Notes under the pieces: generated by a model
Database searches by the model: none
Seen by the model: only the letters and a program-made list of their open reading frames with translations
Told to the model about the DNA's origin: nothing
Assembly: GCA_964531385.1 (NCBI GenBank)
Contig: CAZHGC010000003.1
Span: forward strand, 62,001 to 126,000
Reading direction: 5' to 3'
Length of the DNA: 64,000 bases
From: MGBC114079 sp964531385
GTDB lineage: Bacteria > Bacillota > Clostridia > Lachnospirales > CAG-274
Shown: positions 15,922 to 25,649 of the stretch, in pieces
Position numbering within the stretch: position 1 is the stretch's first letter
How the letters are laid out: each line of letters begins with the position of its first letter
Program-made: the position numbers and the translations under genes

Positions 15922-17028
15922 ATGGAGCAGGATAATGTAGTGAAGAAGATAAAAGTTAATGAAGTTAGACCAAATTCTATATTGGCAAGAGACGTTGTTA
16001 CAAAAAGTGGTGTTGTTATTCTTGCTAAAAATACAATGATTAACAACGTCAATTTTACAAAACTTGACCAAGACGATGTTAAATATGTCTATGTTTGGGA
16101 AGACTCTATTGACGACACATTGCCCGCTTTTAACAAAACAGAGGCTTACACTGTTGAAGAACAAATTAAGCCGGTTGTTGATAAGCCGGAATTTAAAGAA
16201 TTTCAAGGAAGCTACAGCGAAAATCTTGAAACAACAAAAGGTAGTCTTGATATTATTGGAAACGGCGGTGCTGTTGATAAATCACAGTTGTTTGAAATAA
16301 CAAAAGGCATAATTCAAACGATAAATTGTAAAAGTGATATTTTTACTTATTTGAGTTATCTTAAAGATATGAAAGATTATACTTATACTCATTCTTTGAA
16401 TGTTTCGCTTCTTTGCAATATGTTTAGCAAATGGCTTAATCTTTCGGAAGAAGAAACGGAAGATTTGACTGTTGCGGGGCTTTTGCACGATATTGGGAAG
16501 CTTAAAGTAAACCCTGATATTTTAAATAAAAAGGGAAAACTTACAAAAGAAGAGTTTGACGAAGTTAAAAAACACCCTGCTATAGGGTATGAAATTATTA
16601 AAAATATGGATTTGCCGGAAGACGTTAAAGAAGCGGTTCTTATGCACCACGAAAAAATTAACGGAACAGGATATCCAAACGGTCTTAAAGGCGAGCAAAT
16701 TAGCAAATATGCAAAGATTGTTTCAATTTGCGATATTTATGACGCAATGACTTCGGACAGGGCTTATAGGGGAAGACTTTGTCCGTTCCACGTTATAAGA
16801 AATTTTGAAAGACAAAATTTTGGTATTTTGGATACAGAGTATTTGCTTGTGTTCCTTCAAAACATTGCTTATACATACGTTGGAAGCTGGGTTAAACTTA
16901 CTAACGGGAAAACGGCTGAAATTATATTCATTAATCAAGGTCAGATGTCAAGACCGATTGTTAAAGCCGGAGACGAATTTATTGATTTGTCCAAAAATCT
17001 TGATTTGGACATCGAAAATCTTGTTTAA
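15922..17028 (+). CDS. HD-GYP domain protein
   Basis: 368 residues. The C-terminal half (about residues 145-300) is an HD-GYP domain: HD pair in LLHDIGKLKV (H189, D190), HH in MHHEKINGTGYP (H242, H243) and the GYP triplet itself. Such proteins usually hydrolyse cyclic di-GMP; all visible metal ligands are kept. The N-terminal ~140 residues include a DUF3391-like start (VRPNSILARDVVTKSG) and no membrane helix. The start is the ATG after GGGAGG. An 81-bp gap separates it from the next gene. Confidence 0.88.
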   Translation: MEQDNVVKKIKVNEVRPNSILARDVVTKSGVVILAKNTMINNVNFTKLDQDDVKYVYVWEDSIDDTLPAFNKTEAYTVEEQIKPVVDKPEFKEFQGSYSENLETTKGSLDIIGNGGAVDKSQLFEITKGIIQTINCKSDIFTYLSYLKDMKDYTYTHSLNVSLLCNMFSKWLNLSEEETEDLTVAGLLHDIGKLKVNPDILNKKGKLTKEEFDEVKKHPAIGYEIIKNMDLPEDVKEAVLMHHEKINGTGYPNGLKGEQISKYAKIVSICDIYDAMTSDRAYRGRLCPFHVIRNFERQNFGILDTEYLLVFLQNIAYTYVGSWVKLTNGKTAEIIFINQGQMSRPIVKAGDEFIDLSKNLDLDIENLV

Positions 17029-17109
17029 TTAATTGTTTTGCGAAAATTTTGGAAAAGTTTTTAAAATTTGTTCTGAAATTTTCAAGTGATTTGAATGGAG
17101 ATGGAAATT

Positions 17110-18636
17110 ATGGATTATGGGGATTTTGGCAACGAATTTGGGGAAAACAAAGATTTTGAAAAAGGAAAAAGAAAGAAAAATGGCATTATTGTTGCGGTTT
17201 CAATTGTTGCGTGTGTTTTAATTTTGGGAAGCCTTTGCTTTGCTTTTAATTTTGGAAATTTGTTTAAAAGCAATTTTGGAACGGTTGCGACGGCGTGTTC
17301 GAAAACTTTTTCCGAATATTTCTTTGAAGAAAACGCTGATAACAAAACTTTTTTAAACGGGTTGTTTTGTGCTGAAATTGACGATTATATTGAAGAAAAT
17401 AAGGCGGCAAACGTTGAAATTAAATCAAGTTTGAAAAAGTTTGGCGATGTGCCTGATTTGGAAGGCTCGGAAGTTAAAATTAATTACAATGTTAAGCAAC
17501 AAGAGAGCAATATTTTAATTGACGGGAAATATAACGGAATTTCCGTTTCTGTTCTTGATGCCTTTTTTAATGATGAATATGCGGTTTTTCAAGTTCCTGC
17601 TTTGTCGAATAAATCTTTTTATGTTGATTGGCAAGATTACATTGCCAAATATAACGGCGACGAAGAACAGCTTAAAATGATTAAAAATATTTTTTCTAAT
17701 GAGCCGGAAAATCCGGAAAAATTGGAATTGCAAAAAGAAATTGCAGAGGTGTTTTTTGAACAATTTTCCGAAAATGTTGAAGTTTTGGACTCCGGAGAGG
17801 CTGAAATAAACAATCACAAATGTGATAAATATACTGTTTCTTTGGATAACAAAACGATTAAAGAAATTTTAAACAGTATTGTTGATGTTGTTTCTTTGAA
17901 CGATTATGCAAAAGAAACTATTATAAATATTTATGCTGTAAGCAATGGATTTTCGGCAACGAAAGTTGATTATGATAATGATTATGACGCAATTATCAGA
18001 AATATGTATGACAGCATTGAGGGAATAAGTGTTGACAAGGTTGATGTTGATATATATATCAATGATGACAATGTTGTTGAATTTGATGTTTTTGAAAGAT
18101 ATTCGGACAGAGAATTTAATATTAAAGCTTCTTTTCTTGGAGAAAAAAGAACAAGCGACAATTTGAAAATTGTTTTTGAAAAAGTTGAAACGATAGGCGG
18201 AGAAAAGAAAACTGAGAAAGTTGCTGAATTTAACGATGTTACGCAAAGAAATTCTTCAATTGTTGAAAACAAAAAAACTTTTGAAGTTGTTGCTGATTTG
18301 GACAAAAGCATTGTTGAATTTACAAACAAAATTAATTATGATACCGATGAATTCAGCGGTGTGATTTCGGAAAACAACAAAAGTTTTGGACTTGAATTTA
18401 ACGGAACGCTTAAAAACGAAAAAACGTTATTTGATTTGAATTTTGAAAATGTAATTGTTTGCGTTGAAAATGAAGATGTTGCCGGATTTGATTTTAATGT
18501 TAAAGTTGGAGAAGCAAACGAAACCGACAAAAAGGATAAAAATTCGGCTATTGATATTATCAATGCGGATTTTGAAACAAGAAGCGAAATTATGCAAGAG
18601 TTTTATAAAAATTTACAAAAGTTTGGGATTTTTTAA
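17110..18636 (+). CDS. membrane-anchored hypothetical protein
   Basis: 508 residues. A short acidic cytoplasmic N-terminus (about 20 residues) and a KGKRKKNG stop-transfer patch precede one membrane helix (about residues 26-48, IIVAVSIVACVLILGSLCFA); the remaining ~455 residues should lie outside the cell and are rich in Asp, Glu, Asn and beta-strand patterns. This is the layout of Clostridia proteins annotated as large DUF-type extracellular proteins; no confident family is assigned. The ATG follows GGAG by 9 nt. A terminator follows. Confidence 0.75.
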   Translation: MDYGDFGNEFGENKDFEKGKRKKNGIIVAVSIVACVLILGSLCFAFNFGNLFKSNFGTVATACSKTFSEYFFEENADNKTFLNGLFCAEIDDYIEENKAANVEIKSSLKKFGDVPDLEGSEVKINYNVKQQESNILIDGKYNGISVSVLDAFFNDEYAVFQVPALSNKSFYVDWQDYIAKYNGDEEQLKMIKNIFSNEPENPEKLELQKEIAEVFFEQFSENVEVLDSGEAEINNHKCDKYTVSLDNKTIKEILNSIVDVVSLNDYAKETIINIYAVSNGFSATKVDYDNDYDAIIRNMYDSIEGISVDKVDVDIYINDDNVVEFDVFERYSDREFNIKASFLGEKRTSDNLKIVFEKVETIGGEKKTEKVAEFNDVTQRNSSIVENKKTFEVVADLDKSIVEFTNKINYDTDEFSGVISENNKSFGLEFNGTLKNEKTLFDLNFENVIVCVENEDVAGFDFNVKVGEANETDKKDKNSAIDIINADFETRSEIMQEFYKNLQKFGIF

Positions 18637-18647
18637 ATGATGATTTT

Positions 18648-18686
18648 AGAGCTGTGAAGAAAAATTTTACTCTTACAGCTCTTTTT
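18648..18686 (+). terminator. intrinsic terminator
   Basis: AGAGCTGT and ACAGCTCT form the stem, with TTTTTC after it, 12 bp beyond the stop codon. Confidence 0.8.
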
Positions 18687-18813
18687 CATTAAAATAAAAT
18701 TTTTGCCGAGTTTATATTTTTTTGCTTCGAAAAACATAAATTGTGATATAATTTTGTTAGGCTGTTTATAAAACTAACGATATGATGATATTTATTTTTT
18801 TGGAGGGTTTATT

Positions 18814-19773
18814 TTGAAAAAGACAATTATTTTATGTGTTGCGGTGGTTGTTATTTTATGTGGCTTGGGCTTTTTGTTTAGAACGGAGATTTGCAAGCTT
18901 TTTGAAGTTGATGAAAAAGTTTGGAGTTATGGGGGAAACATTATTAACGGCGGGCTTATTGCTGAAAATGATGATTATATTTTTATTTCGGCAACTTCCG
19001 GAAAGGAAAATGGTGTTTTCAGAAAAGCAAAATCTGACGGTGAAATTGTTAAAATATCTAACGATATTTCGGGATTTATAAATATAAAGGGCAGTTATGT
19101 TTATTATGTGAATTGGAGCGACGGCGGAAAAATTTACAAAATGGATTATGACGGAGATGACAAAGAAAAAATTGTTGATTTTGAAAATTGCGAGTATTTG
19201 GGATTTGGCGACAACGGTGCTTTTTTTGAATATGCGGAGCAAAACAATGTTTACAGCCCGTACAGGTTTGAAAACGATTTTAATGATGTTGTTAAAATTA
19301 ATTCCGATGATACGGAGGGCCTTGTTTATTGTGACGGATATTTATATTATTCGAATTGGAGCGACGGTGGAAAAATTTATAAAATGAAAGCTGACGGAAG
19401 CGAAAAAACTGCGTTAAACGACTGCTACAGCAATTATATAAATGTTTCGGAGGGGTGGGTTTATTATTCCAATTCCGATGACGGAAACAAAATTTACAAG
19501 ATGAAAGTTGACGGGAGCGAAAATTCGCTTGTTTGCGATGATGATTGCAGTTATTTAAATTATTTTGACGGATATATTTATTATTCAAACGCATCGGATA
19601 ACAACAAAGTTTATAAAATAAAATCTGACGGGAATGATAAAATTAAAATTTCTGATGACAGCGGTGCTTGTATTCTTATTGCGGATAACAAAGTTTTTTA
19701 TATTAATTCTAACGATTTGAATTTATATTGCTCGGAATTTGACGGGGGTAACAAAAAAACTGTTTTTGAATAG
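18814..19773 (+). CDS. secreted/anchored DUF5050 beta-propeller protein
   Basis: 319 residues starting at TTG with GGAGGG upstream. One N-terminal hydrophobic segment (residues 3-22) is either a signal peptide or an anchor. The rest is a row of repeats with a consensus like YYSNWSDGGKIYKMKADGS, occurring about five times, matching DUF5050 / LRP-type beta-propeller repeats. Such propellers generally bind ligands or peptidoglycan-associated partners; no enzyme motif is present. It precedes uvrC by only 11 bp, so the two may be co-transcribed although functionally unrelated. Confidence 0.8.
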   Translation: MKKTIILCVAVVVILCGLGFLFRTEICKLFEVDEKVWSYGGNIINGGLIAENDDYIFISATSGKENGVFRKAKSDGEIVKISNDISGFINIKGSYVYYVNWSDGGKIYKMDYDGDDKEKIVDFENCEYLGFGDNGAFFEYAEQNNVYSPYRFENDFNDVVKINSDDTEGLVYCDGYLYYSNWSDGGKIYKMKADGSEKTALNDCYSNYINVSEGWVYYSNSDDGNKIYKMKVDGSENSLVCDDDCSYLNYFDGYIYYSNASDNNKVYKIKSDGNDKIKISDDSGACILIADNKVFYINSNDLNLYCSEFDGGNKKTVFE

Positions 19774-19784
19774 GAGTTGGAATT

Positions 19785-21638
19785 GTGTTTGACATTAGAG
19801 AGGAACTTAAAAAACTTCCGGATAAGCCTGGGGTTTATATTATGAAGGACGAAGACGAACACATTATCTATGTTGGAAAAGCCAAAATTCTTAAAAATCG
19901 TGTTAGGCAATATTTTCAGGAGTCTTCAAATCATTCTGCAAAGGTTTTGAGTATGGTTAAAAGAATTAAAAGTTTTGAATATATTGTTACGGGTACGGAA
20001 GTTGAAGCACTTATTCTTGAAAACAATTTGATTAAAAAACATTCGCCAAAGTATAATATTATGCTTAAAGACGATAAAACTTATCCTTATATTAAATTGA
20101 CGGTTAATGAAATGTTTCCGAGAATTTATATGACAAGAAGACACGAAAAAGACAAAGCAAAATATTTTGGACCTTATACAAGTTCGACTGCAATTAAAGA
20201 AACTATTGATATTATTCTTAAAATTTGGCCACTTAGGCGATGTTTGAAAAAATTTCCGAGGGATATTGGAAAAGGGCGTCCTTGTCTCAATTATCACATT
20301 GGGCAATGTCTTGCACCTTGCAGGGGAAATGTTTCTTTGGAGAATTATAACAAAATGACCGATGAAATTGTTGATTTCCTTAACGGAAAGCACAGCGACA
20401 TTATTAAAAATCTTGAAAAAGAAATGGAGACGGCTTCGGAAAATCTTGAGTTTGAAAAAGCGGCTGAATTTAGAGACAAAATTTTGGCAATTAAAAAGCT
20501 TGATGAGCGTCAAATTATTGAAAATATGTCTATGGAAGACAGAGACGTTATTGCATTTGCAAGGGCGGATTCGGAGGCTTTGGTTCAGGTGTTCTTTATA
20601 CGAGGCGGAAAAATGACGGGAAGAGAGCATTTTATGCTTAATAACGTTGACGGGATTTCACGACAGGAACTTATGACAGATTTTGTTAAACGATTTTACG
20701 GGGGAACTCCTTTTGTTCCGAAAGAACTTATTTTGCAGGAAAAGCTTGAGGACGAAGACGAAATTTTAAAATGGCTTTCATACATTAAAGGTCAAAAGGT
20801 TTTGGCGACTTATCCTCAAAAGGGCGAGAAATTTAAGCTTGTTGAGCTTGCCTCAAAAAATGCGATTATTACCCTTGAGCAATTTGGTGAAGAAATTAAA
20901 AGAGAAAAAAGGCGGACTTTTGGTGCTTTGGAAGAAATTAAAAATGCTTTGGAAGTTGATTTTGACCTTGACAGAATTGAATCTTATGATATTTCAAATA
21001 CACAGGGTGTTGATTCGGTTGGGTCTATGATTGTTTTTGAGTATGGAAAGCCAAAGAGAAGCGATTATAGAAAATTTAAAATAAAGACGGTTTTTGGAGC
21101 TGACGATTATGCAAGTATGCAAGAAGTTATTACACGACGTTTTTTGAGATATTTGAAAGAAAATTCCGAAAACGAGGAAAACGGAAAGTTTAATAAAATG
21201 CCGGACATTATTTTTCTTGATGGCGGAAAGGGTCAGATTAGCGTTGTTTTAGATGCTCTTGCCAAACTTAATTTGAACGTTCCCGTTTGCGGAATGGTTA
21301 AAGACGACCACCACAGAACGAGGGGGCTTATTTACAACAATCGGGAAATACTTTTTTCGACAAATTCGGAAGGATTTAAGCTTATTACAAGAATTCAAGA
21401 CGAGGTTCACCGATTTGCAATTGAATATCACAGAAAGTTGCGACAGAAAAATCAAGTTAAATCTATTCTTGAAGATATTAAAGGTATTGGCGAGAGCAGA
21501 AGAAAGGCACTTATTAAACATTTTGGTTCGATTGAAAATATTAGAAAAGCTGATGTTTTGGAACTTAAAGAGGTTGAAAGTATGAATGAGACGGCGGCAG
21601 AGGCTGTTTTTAATTTTTTTAGAGGGAAAAAAGAATAA
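19785..21638 (+). CDS. uvrC: UvrABC system protein C
   Basis: The nuclease subunit that makes both incisions around bulky DNA lesions. 617 residues, normal length. Order of domains: GIY-YIG nuclease (PDKPGVYIMKD ... IIYVGKAK, about 12-95), a Cys cluster (CLKKFPRDIGKGRPCLNYHIGQC region), the UVR domain (LEFEKAAEFRDKI, about 220), the RNase H-like 5' nuclease (SYDISNTQG and FLDGGKGQ) and C-terminal helix-hairpin-helix (LEDIKGIGESRRKALIKHFG). GTG start behind TAGGAG. A 297-bp gap follows. Confidence 0.96.
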   Translation: MFDIREELKKLPDKPGVYIMKDEDEHIIYVGKAKILKNRVRQYFQESSNHSAKVLSMVKRIKSFEYIVTGTEVEALILENNLIKKHSPKYNIMLKDDKTYPYIKLTVNEMFPRIYMTRRHEKDKAKYFGPYTSSTAIKETIDIILKIWPLRRCLKKFPRDIGKGRPCLNYHIGQCLAPCRGNVSLENYNKMTDEIVDFLNGKHSDIIKNLEKEMETASENLEFEKAAEFRDKILAIKKLDERQIIENMSMEDRDVIAFARADSEALVQVFFIRGGKMTGREHFMLNNVDGISRQELMTDFVKRFYGGTPFVPKELILQEKLEDEDEILKWLSYIKGQKVLATYPQKGEKFKLVELASKNAIITLEQFGEEIKREKRRTFGALEEIKNALEVDFDLDRIESYDISNTQGVDSVGSMIVFEYGKPKRSDYRKFKIKTVFGADDYASMQEVITRRFLRYLKENSENEENGKFNKMPDIIFLDGGKGQISVVLDALAKLNLNVPVCGMVKDDHHRTRGLIYNNREILFSTNSEGFKLITRIQDEVHRFAIEYHRKLRQKNQVKSILEDIKGIGESRRKALIKHFGSIENIRKADVLELKEVESMNETAAEAVFNFFRGKKE

Positions 21639-21693
21639 ATCTATTTTTGAACAATGTTAATTTGTTTGTTTTTAGTAAAATTTATTAATGGGA

Positions 21694-21722
21694 TTGAAAA
21701 AAAATTTGTTTTGCGGTATTAT
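21694..21722 (+). promoter_or_regulatory. promoter for the hprK operon
   Basis: TTGAAA (21694-21699), 17-bp spacer, TATTAT (21717-21722). The implied leader to hprK at 21936 is about 205 nt; no riboswitch was recognised in it. Confidence 0.55.
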
Positions 21723-21935
21723 TATATTTAGATAACATCGTGTGTGATTTTAAATGTGTGATATTGTTTTTTTAAAAGAGTTGTTGCAATTATGGGTTGT
21801 TTTTTGTTATGTGTATTTTTTGTTTAAATACAAAGACGATGTTGCATAATTTGATATGGCAGAGAAAGGCATTTGTTAAATTATAATTATGCGGTATTGT
21901 TTAAACAGTTTTTACTTTTTGGGAGGAAGTTTATT

Positions 21936-22856
21936 ATGTATTCGGTTTCTTTGAAAGAGATTATTGAAGAATTTGGTTTAAAAAATCTTACGGAAAATGT
22001 TGATATTGAGGGAAGGCTTGTTGAAAGCCCCGAAATTAACAGACCGGCTTTACAACTTGCGGGATTTTTTGAATATTTCAGCAACGAAAGACTTCAAATT
22101 ATTGGGATTGTTGAATATACTTATTTGAGCAAAATGTCTTCGGAAGAAAGAGCGGAAACAATTAAAAAGGTTTTTAGCCACAAAATTCCTGCGGTTATTA
22201 TGTGCAGAGAGCTTGAAGCTTTTCCGGAAATGCTTGCTTGTGCAAGCGAGTATAATATTCCTATTTTGCAGACTGATACGACAACTTCCGATTTTATGGG
22301 TGAAGTTATACGCTGGCTTAATGTTCAGCTTGCACCGAGAACCACTATGCACGGTGTTTTGGTTGACGTTTACGGAGAAGGAATTTTGATTATTGGTGAA
22401 AGCGGAATTGGAAAAAGCGAGGTTGCTCTTGAACTTATTAAAAGAGGTCATCGTCTTGTTGCAGATGATGCGGTTGAAATTAAAAGAGTTTCGCACGAAA
22501 CTTTGCTTGGAAGCTGTCCGGAACTTATAAGATATTTTATCGAAGTTAGAGGCGTTGGAATTATTAACGTTAAACAGATGTTTGGCGTTCAATCTGTTAA
22601 AGAGGCTCAGGGAATTGACCTTGTTATTAAATTTGAAGCTTGGGAAAACGGCAGAGAATATGACAGGCTTGGTCTTGAAGAAGAATATATGGATATTTTG
22701 GACAACAAAGTTGTTTGTCACACAATTCCCGTTAGGCCGGGACGTAACCTTGCTATGATTTGCGAGTCGGCGGCAATTAACAGGAGACAGAAGAAAATGG
22801 GATATAATGCCGCTATGGATTTGAGCGAAAGAGTTGTTGGAAATATGAAAAGATAA
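21936..22856 (+). CDS. hprK: HPr kinase/phosphorylase
   Basis: 306 residues. This bifunctional enzyme phosphorylates HPr or Crh on the regulatory serine and reverses the reaction, controlling carbon catabolite repression with CcpA. The Walker A loop GESGIGKS (about 154-161), the VADDAVEIKR region and the family signature EVRGVGIINV are all visible. ATG behind GGGAGGAAG. It starts a tight operon: ROK kinase 12 bp, murB 20 bp, rapZ 15 bp, whiA 31 bp and an HPr-like gene overlapping. Its probable target is the last gene of this operon. Confidence 0.96.
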   Translation: MYSVSLKEIIEEFGLKNLTENVDIEGRLVESPEINRPALQLAGFFEYFSNERLQIIGIVEYTYLSKMSSEERAETIKKVFSHKIPAVIMCRELEAFPEMLACASEYNIPILQTDTTTSDFMGEVIRWLNVQLAPRTTMHGVLVDVYGEGILIIGESGIGKSEVALELIKRGHRLVADDAVEIKRVSHETLLGSCPELIRYFIEVRGVGIINVKQMFGVQSVKEAQGIDLVIKFEAWENGREYDRLGLEEEYMDILDNKVVCHTIPVRPGRNLAMICESAAINRRQKKMGYNAAMDLSERVVGNMKR

Positions 22857-22868
22857 TCGGAGGCAAAT

Positions 22869-23816
22869 ATGTATTATATTGGCATTGATTTTGGCGGAAC
22901 AAATATTTCGGCGGGCATTGTTAATGATTTTGGCGAAATTTTGGCAAAAAAAAGCAAGCCGACAAAAAGCGAACGGCATTACAGTGAAATTATTGCCGAT
23001 ATGGCGGAAGTTTGCAAAGAACTTTTGAGCGAACTTGATATTGACCAAAAATCTGTTTTGGGAATTGGAATTGGCTCTCCGGGAAGTCTTGATATTGAAA
23101 ACGGAGTTGTTCTTTATATGAACAACGTTAATTTTTCCAACGTTAATTTAAAAAAAGAACTTGGCAAGTTTTTTGATATTCCTGTTTTTATCGATAATGA
23201 TGCAAATTGTGCGGCTTTTGGAGAAAGCATTTCGGGGGCTTGCAAGGGCAAAAAAAATTCTGTTACGATAACTTTGGGAACGGGGATTGGCGGAGGAATT
23301 ATCATTGACGGGAAAATTTACAGGGGAAGTTTTTCTTGCGGTGGAGAAATTGGTCACATTGTTATTGAGCACAACGGCAGACAATGTACTTGCGGAAGAA
23401 AGGGTTGTTTTGAGGCATATTGCTCGGCAACTGCTCTTGTTAAAAGAGCTGAAGAGCTTGCGAAAAAAAATATAAATTCTATACTGTTTAAATCTGTTTT
23501 GGGTGATGTTTCGAAAATTAATCCGAAGTTGTTATTTGAACTTTCACGAAAAGATGAACCGATTTCAAAATTTATTGTTGATGAATATATTGAATATTTG
23601 GCTGATGGAATTACAAACCTTGTTAATGTGTTTCAGCCAGATATTGTTGCTGTTGGCGGAGGAATTTGCAATCAGGGCGATTATCTTCTTGAACCGCTTG
23701 TTAAGCTTGTTGAAAGAGACGTTTATGGCGGAGTTTTGAAAACAAAAATTGTTAGGGCAGAGCTTGGAAACGATGCAGGGATTGTTGGCGCAGCTATGCT
23801 TGGAAGAAGAAATTAA
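22869..23816 (+). CDS. glcK: ROK-family glucokinase
   Basis: 315 residues. N-terminal phosphate-binding loop IGIDFGGTN, catalytic END/DND segment FIDNDANCAAFGE, ATP-binding TLGTGIGGGI and the ROK zinc motif CTCGRKGCFEAY (about 173-184). The combination fits cytoplasmic ATP-dependent glucokinase. Placement between hprK and murB ties it to carbon-control and cell-wall precursor genes; no transporter is nearby, so the hexose source is unknown. Fructokinase or another ROK sugar kinase remains possible. Confidence 0.88.
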   Translation: MYYIGIDFGGTNISAGIVNDFGEILAKKSKPTKSERHYSEIIADMAEVCKELLSELDIDQKSVLGIGIGSPGSLDIENGVVLYMNNVNFSNVNLKKELGKFFDIPVFIDNDANCAAFGESISGACKGKKNSVTITLGTGIGGGIIIDGKIYRGSFSCGGEIGHIVIEHNGRQCTCGRKGCFEAYCSATALVKRAEELAKKNINSILFKSVLGDVSKINPKLLFELSRKDEPISKFIVDEYIEYLADGITNLVNVFQPDIVAVGGGICNQGDYLLEPLVKLVERDVYGGVLKTKIVRAELGNDAGIVGAAMLGRRN

Positions 23817-23836
23817 TTTTTTGAGGCGGTGATGTT

Positions 23837-24736
23837 TTGAATAATTTTAGGAGCATTTTTGAAAACCAATTTCAAAATGTTTTGTTTGATGAGCCTATGA
23901 AAAAGCATACTACTTTCAGAATTGGCGGAAATGCTGATGTTTTTGTTGTTCCGAAAAGCGTTGGGGAAGTTGAAAAAGCTGTTGGAATTTGCAAAAAAGA
24001 GGATATTCCGTTTTATGTTATTGGAAACGGTTCAAATGTTTTAGTTGGTGACGGCGGTTTTAGAGGAGTTATTATTCAACTTTTTAAAAATTTTGGGAAT
24101 GTTGAAGTTTTTGAAAACGTTATTAAAGCCGACAGCGGTGCTCTTTTGACGGCTGTTTCAAAAAAGGCTCTTGAATGTTCGCTTTCGGGGCTTGAATTTG
24201 CGGCGGGAATTCCGGGAACTGTTGGCGGTGGCGTTTGTATGAATGCCGGTGCTTATGGTGGAGAACTTAAAGATGTTGTGCAAAAAATTACGGTTTTGCA
24301 CGACGGAAAAGTTTTTGATATTTCTTCTGAAGATGCTTGCTTTGAATATCGAAACAGCAAAATTCTTAAAGAAAAGATGCTTGTTATTTCCACCGAAATG
24401 TGTTTGGAAAAGGGCGTTTATTCTGAGATTAAAGAAAAGATGAATGAATTTAACAAAATGAGAACAGAAAAACAGCCTCTTGAATTTCCGAGTGCGGGAA
24501 GCACATTTAAAAGACCCGAAGGTTATTTTGCGGGTAAACTTATTATGGATTCGGGGCTTAGAGGGTATTCGGTTGGAGATGCGGTTGTTTCTGAAAAGCA
24601 TTGCGGTTTTGTTATTAACAAGGGAAACGCAAGTGCAAAAGATGTTTTGACGCTTATTAACAACGTTAAGGAAATTGTTTTTGAAAAATTTGGTGTTGTT
24701 CTTGAGCCGGAAGTTAGAGTTATTGGCGAATTTTAA
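23837..24736 (+). CDS. murB: UDP-N-acetylenolpyruvoylglucosamine reductase
   Basis: 299 residues, TTG start after GAGGCGGTG. MurB is the FAD flavoenzyme that reduces UDP-GlcNAc-enolpyruvate to UDP-MurNAc with NADPH. Motifs: HTTFRIGGNAD, the FAD-binding GNGSNVLVGDGGFRG, GIPGTVGGGVCMNAGAYGG, EYRNSKI and the catalytic Ser/Glu area FPSAGSTFKRP. Length and the lack of the Tyr loop fit the type II form found in Gram-positive bacteria. It lies in the hprK operon as in many Clostridia. Confidence 0.96.
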   Translation: MNNFRSIFENQFQNVLFDEPMKKHTTFRIGGNADVFVVPKSVGEVEKAVGICKKEDIPFYVIGNGSNVLVGDGGFRGVIIQLFKNFGNVEVFENVIKADSGALLTAVSKKALECSLSGLEFAAGIPGTVGGGVCMNAGAYGGELKDVVQKITVLHDGKVFDISSEDACFEYRNSKILKEKMLVISTEMCLEKGVYSEIKEKMNEFNKMRTEKQPLEFPSAGSTFKRPEGYFAGKLIMDSGLRGYSVGDAVVSEKHCGFVINKGNASAKDVLTLINNVKEIVFEKFGVVLEPEVRVIGEF

Positions 24737-24751
24737 AAAAGGAATGGTTTT

Positions 24752-25618
24752 ATGCAATTTGTTATTATAACAGGTATGTCGGGGGCAGGGAAAAGCCTTG
24801 TTTTGAAATTTCTTGAAGATATTGATTTTTTTTGTGTTGATAATTTGCCACCGTCTTTAATTCCTAAGTTTGTTGAACTTTGCAAAATGCCCGAGGTTGG
24901 GATTGAAAAAGTTGCTTTGGGAATTGATATTCGAGGCGGAAAGCTTTTTAATGATTTGCTTACGTGTGTTTCGGAAATTCAAAATGAAAATCACAAAATA
25001 AGCATTTTGTTTCTTGACGCATCTGATGAAATTCTTCTTAAAAGATTTAAAGAATCGAGAAGAAACCACCCTCTTGCAAGGGGCGAACGGCTTATTAACG
25101 GAATTATGCGAGAAAGAGACCTTTTGCGTGATGTTAAGAGGCGTGCTGATTATATTATTGACACAAGTTATATTCTTACAAGACAACTTAAAGAAAAAAT
25201 TAATGATATTTTTGTTGAAAACAAAGATTTTGAAAGCTTGATGATTACTGTTTTGTCTTTTGGTTTTAAATATGGTATTCCGAGCGATTCGGACTTGGTT
25301 TTTGATGTTAGATTTATTCCAAACCCTTTTTATGTTTCTGAACTTAAAACATTGACGGGAAACGATATTAAAGTTCGTGATTATGTTATGCAATGGGACG
25401 AGAGCAGGCAATTTCTTGAAAAGCTTGATGATATGGTTTCTTTCCTTATTCCGAATTATATTAAAGAGGGGAAAAATCAGCTTGTTATTTCAATTGGCTG
25501 TACGGGGGGGAAACATCGCTCGGTTACCCTTGCAAACGAATTGTCACGTTCTTTGCAAAAATATGGGCATAGCGTTATTATTAATCACAGAGATATTGAC
25601 AAAGACGCAAAAAGATAG
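24752..25618 (+). CDS. rapZ: RapZ/YvcJ nucleotide-binding protein
   Basis: 288 residues. Walker A is GMSGAGKS (residues 8-15), followed by CVDNLPPSLIPKF and the C-terminal GCTGGKHRSV typical of this P-loop family. In enterobacteria RapZ is an RNA adaptor in glucosamine-6-phosphate control; in Bacillus the YvcJ form is a GTPase linked to competence and phosphorylated-substrate control. The exact role here is not readable. The gene yvcK (CofD-like), which usually separates rapZ from whiA, is absent. Confidence 0.95.
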   Translation: MQFVIITGMSGAGKSLVLKFLEDIDFFCVDNLPPSLIPKFVELCKMPEVGIEKVALGIDIRGGKLFNDLLTCVSEIQNENHKISILFLDASDEILLKRFKESRRNHPLARGERLINGIMRERDLLRDVKRRADYIIDTSYILTRQLKEKINDIFVENKDFESLMITVLSFGFKYGIPSDSDLVFDVRFIPNPFYVSELKTLTGNDIKVRDYVMQWDESRQFLEKLDDMVSFLIPNYIKEGKNQLVISIGCTGGKHRSVTLANELSRSLQKYGHSVIINHRDIDKDAKR

Positions 25619-25649
25619 TATATTTTCTATATTGTAGAGTGGTGATTGT

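Noticed and set aside
19926..20630. 234-residue antisense ORF in uvrC
   Set aside because: Shadow of the real uvrC frame; no ribosome site or family features.
22050..23048. 332-residue antisense ORF across hprK and the ROK gene
   Set aside because: Long only because the coding strand is biased; composition is Asn/Phe-rich with no domain.
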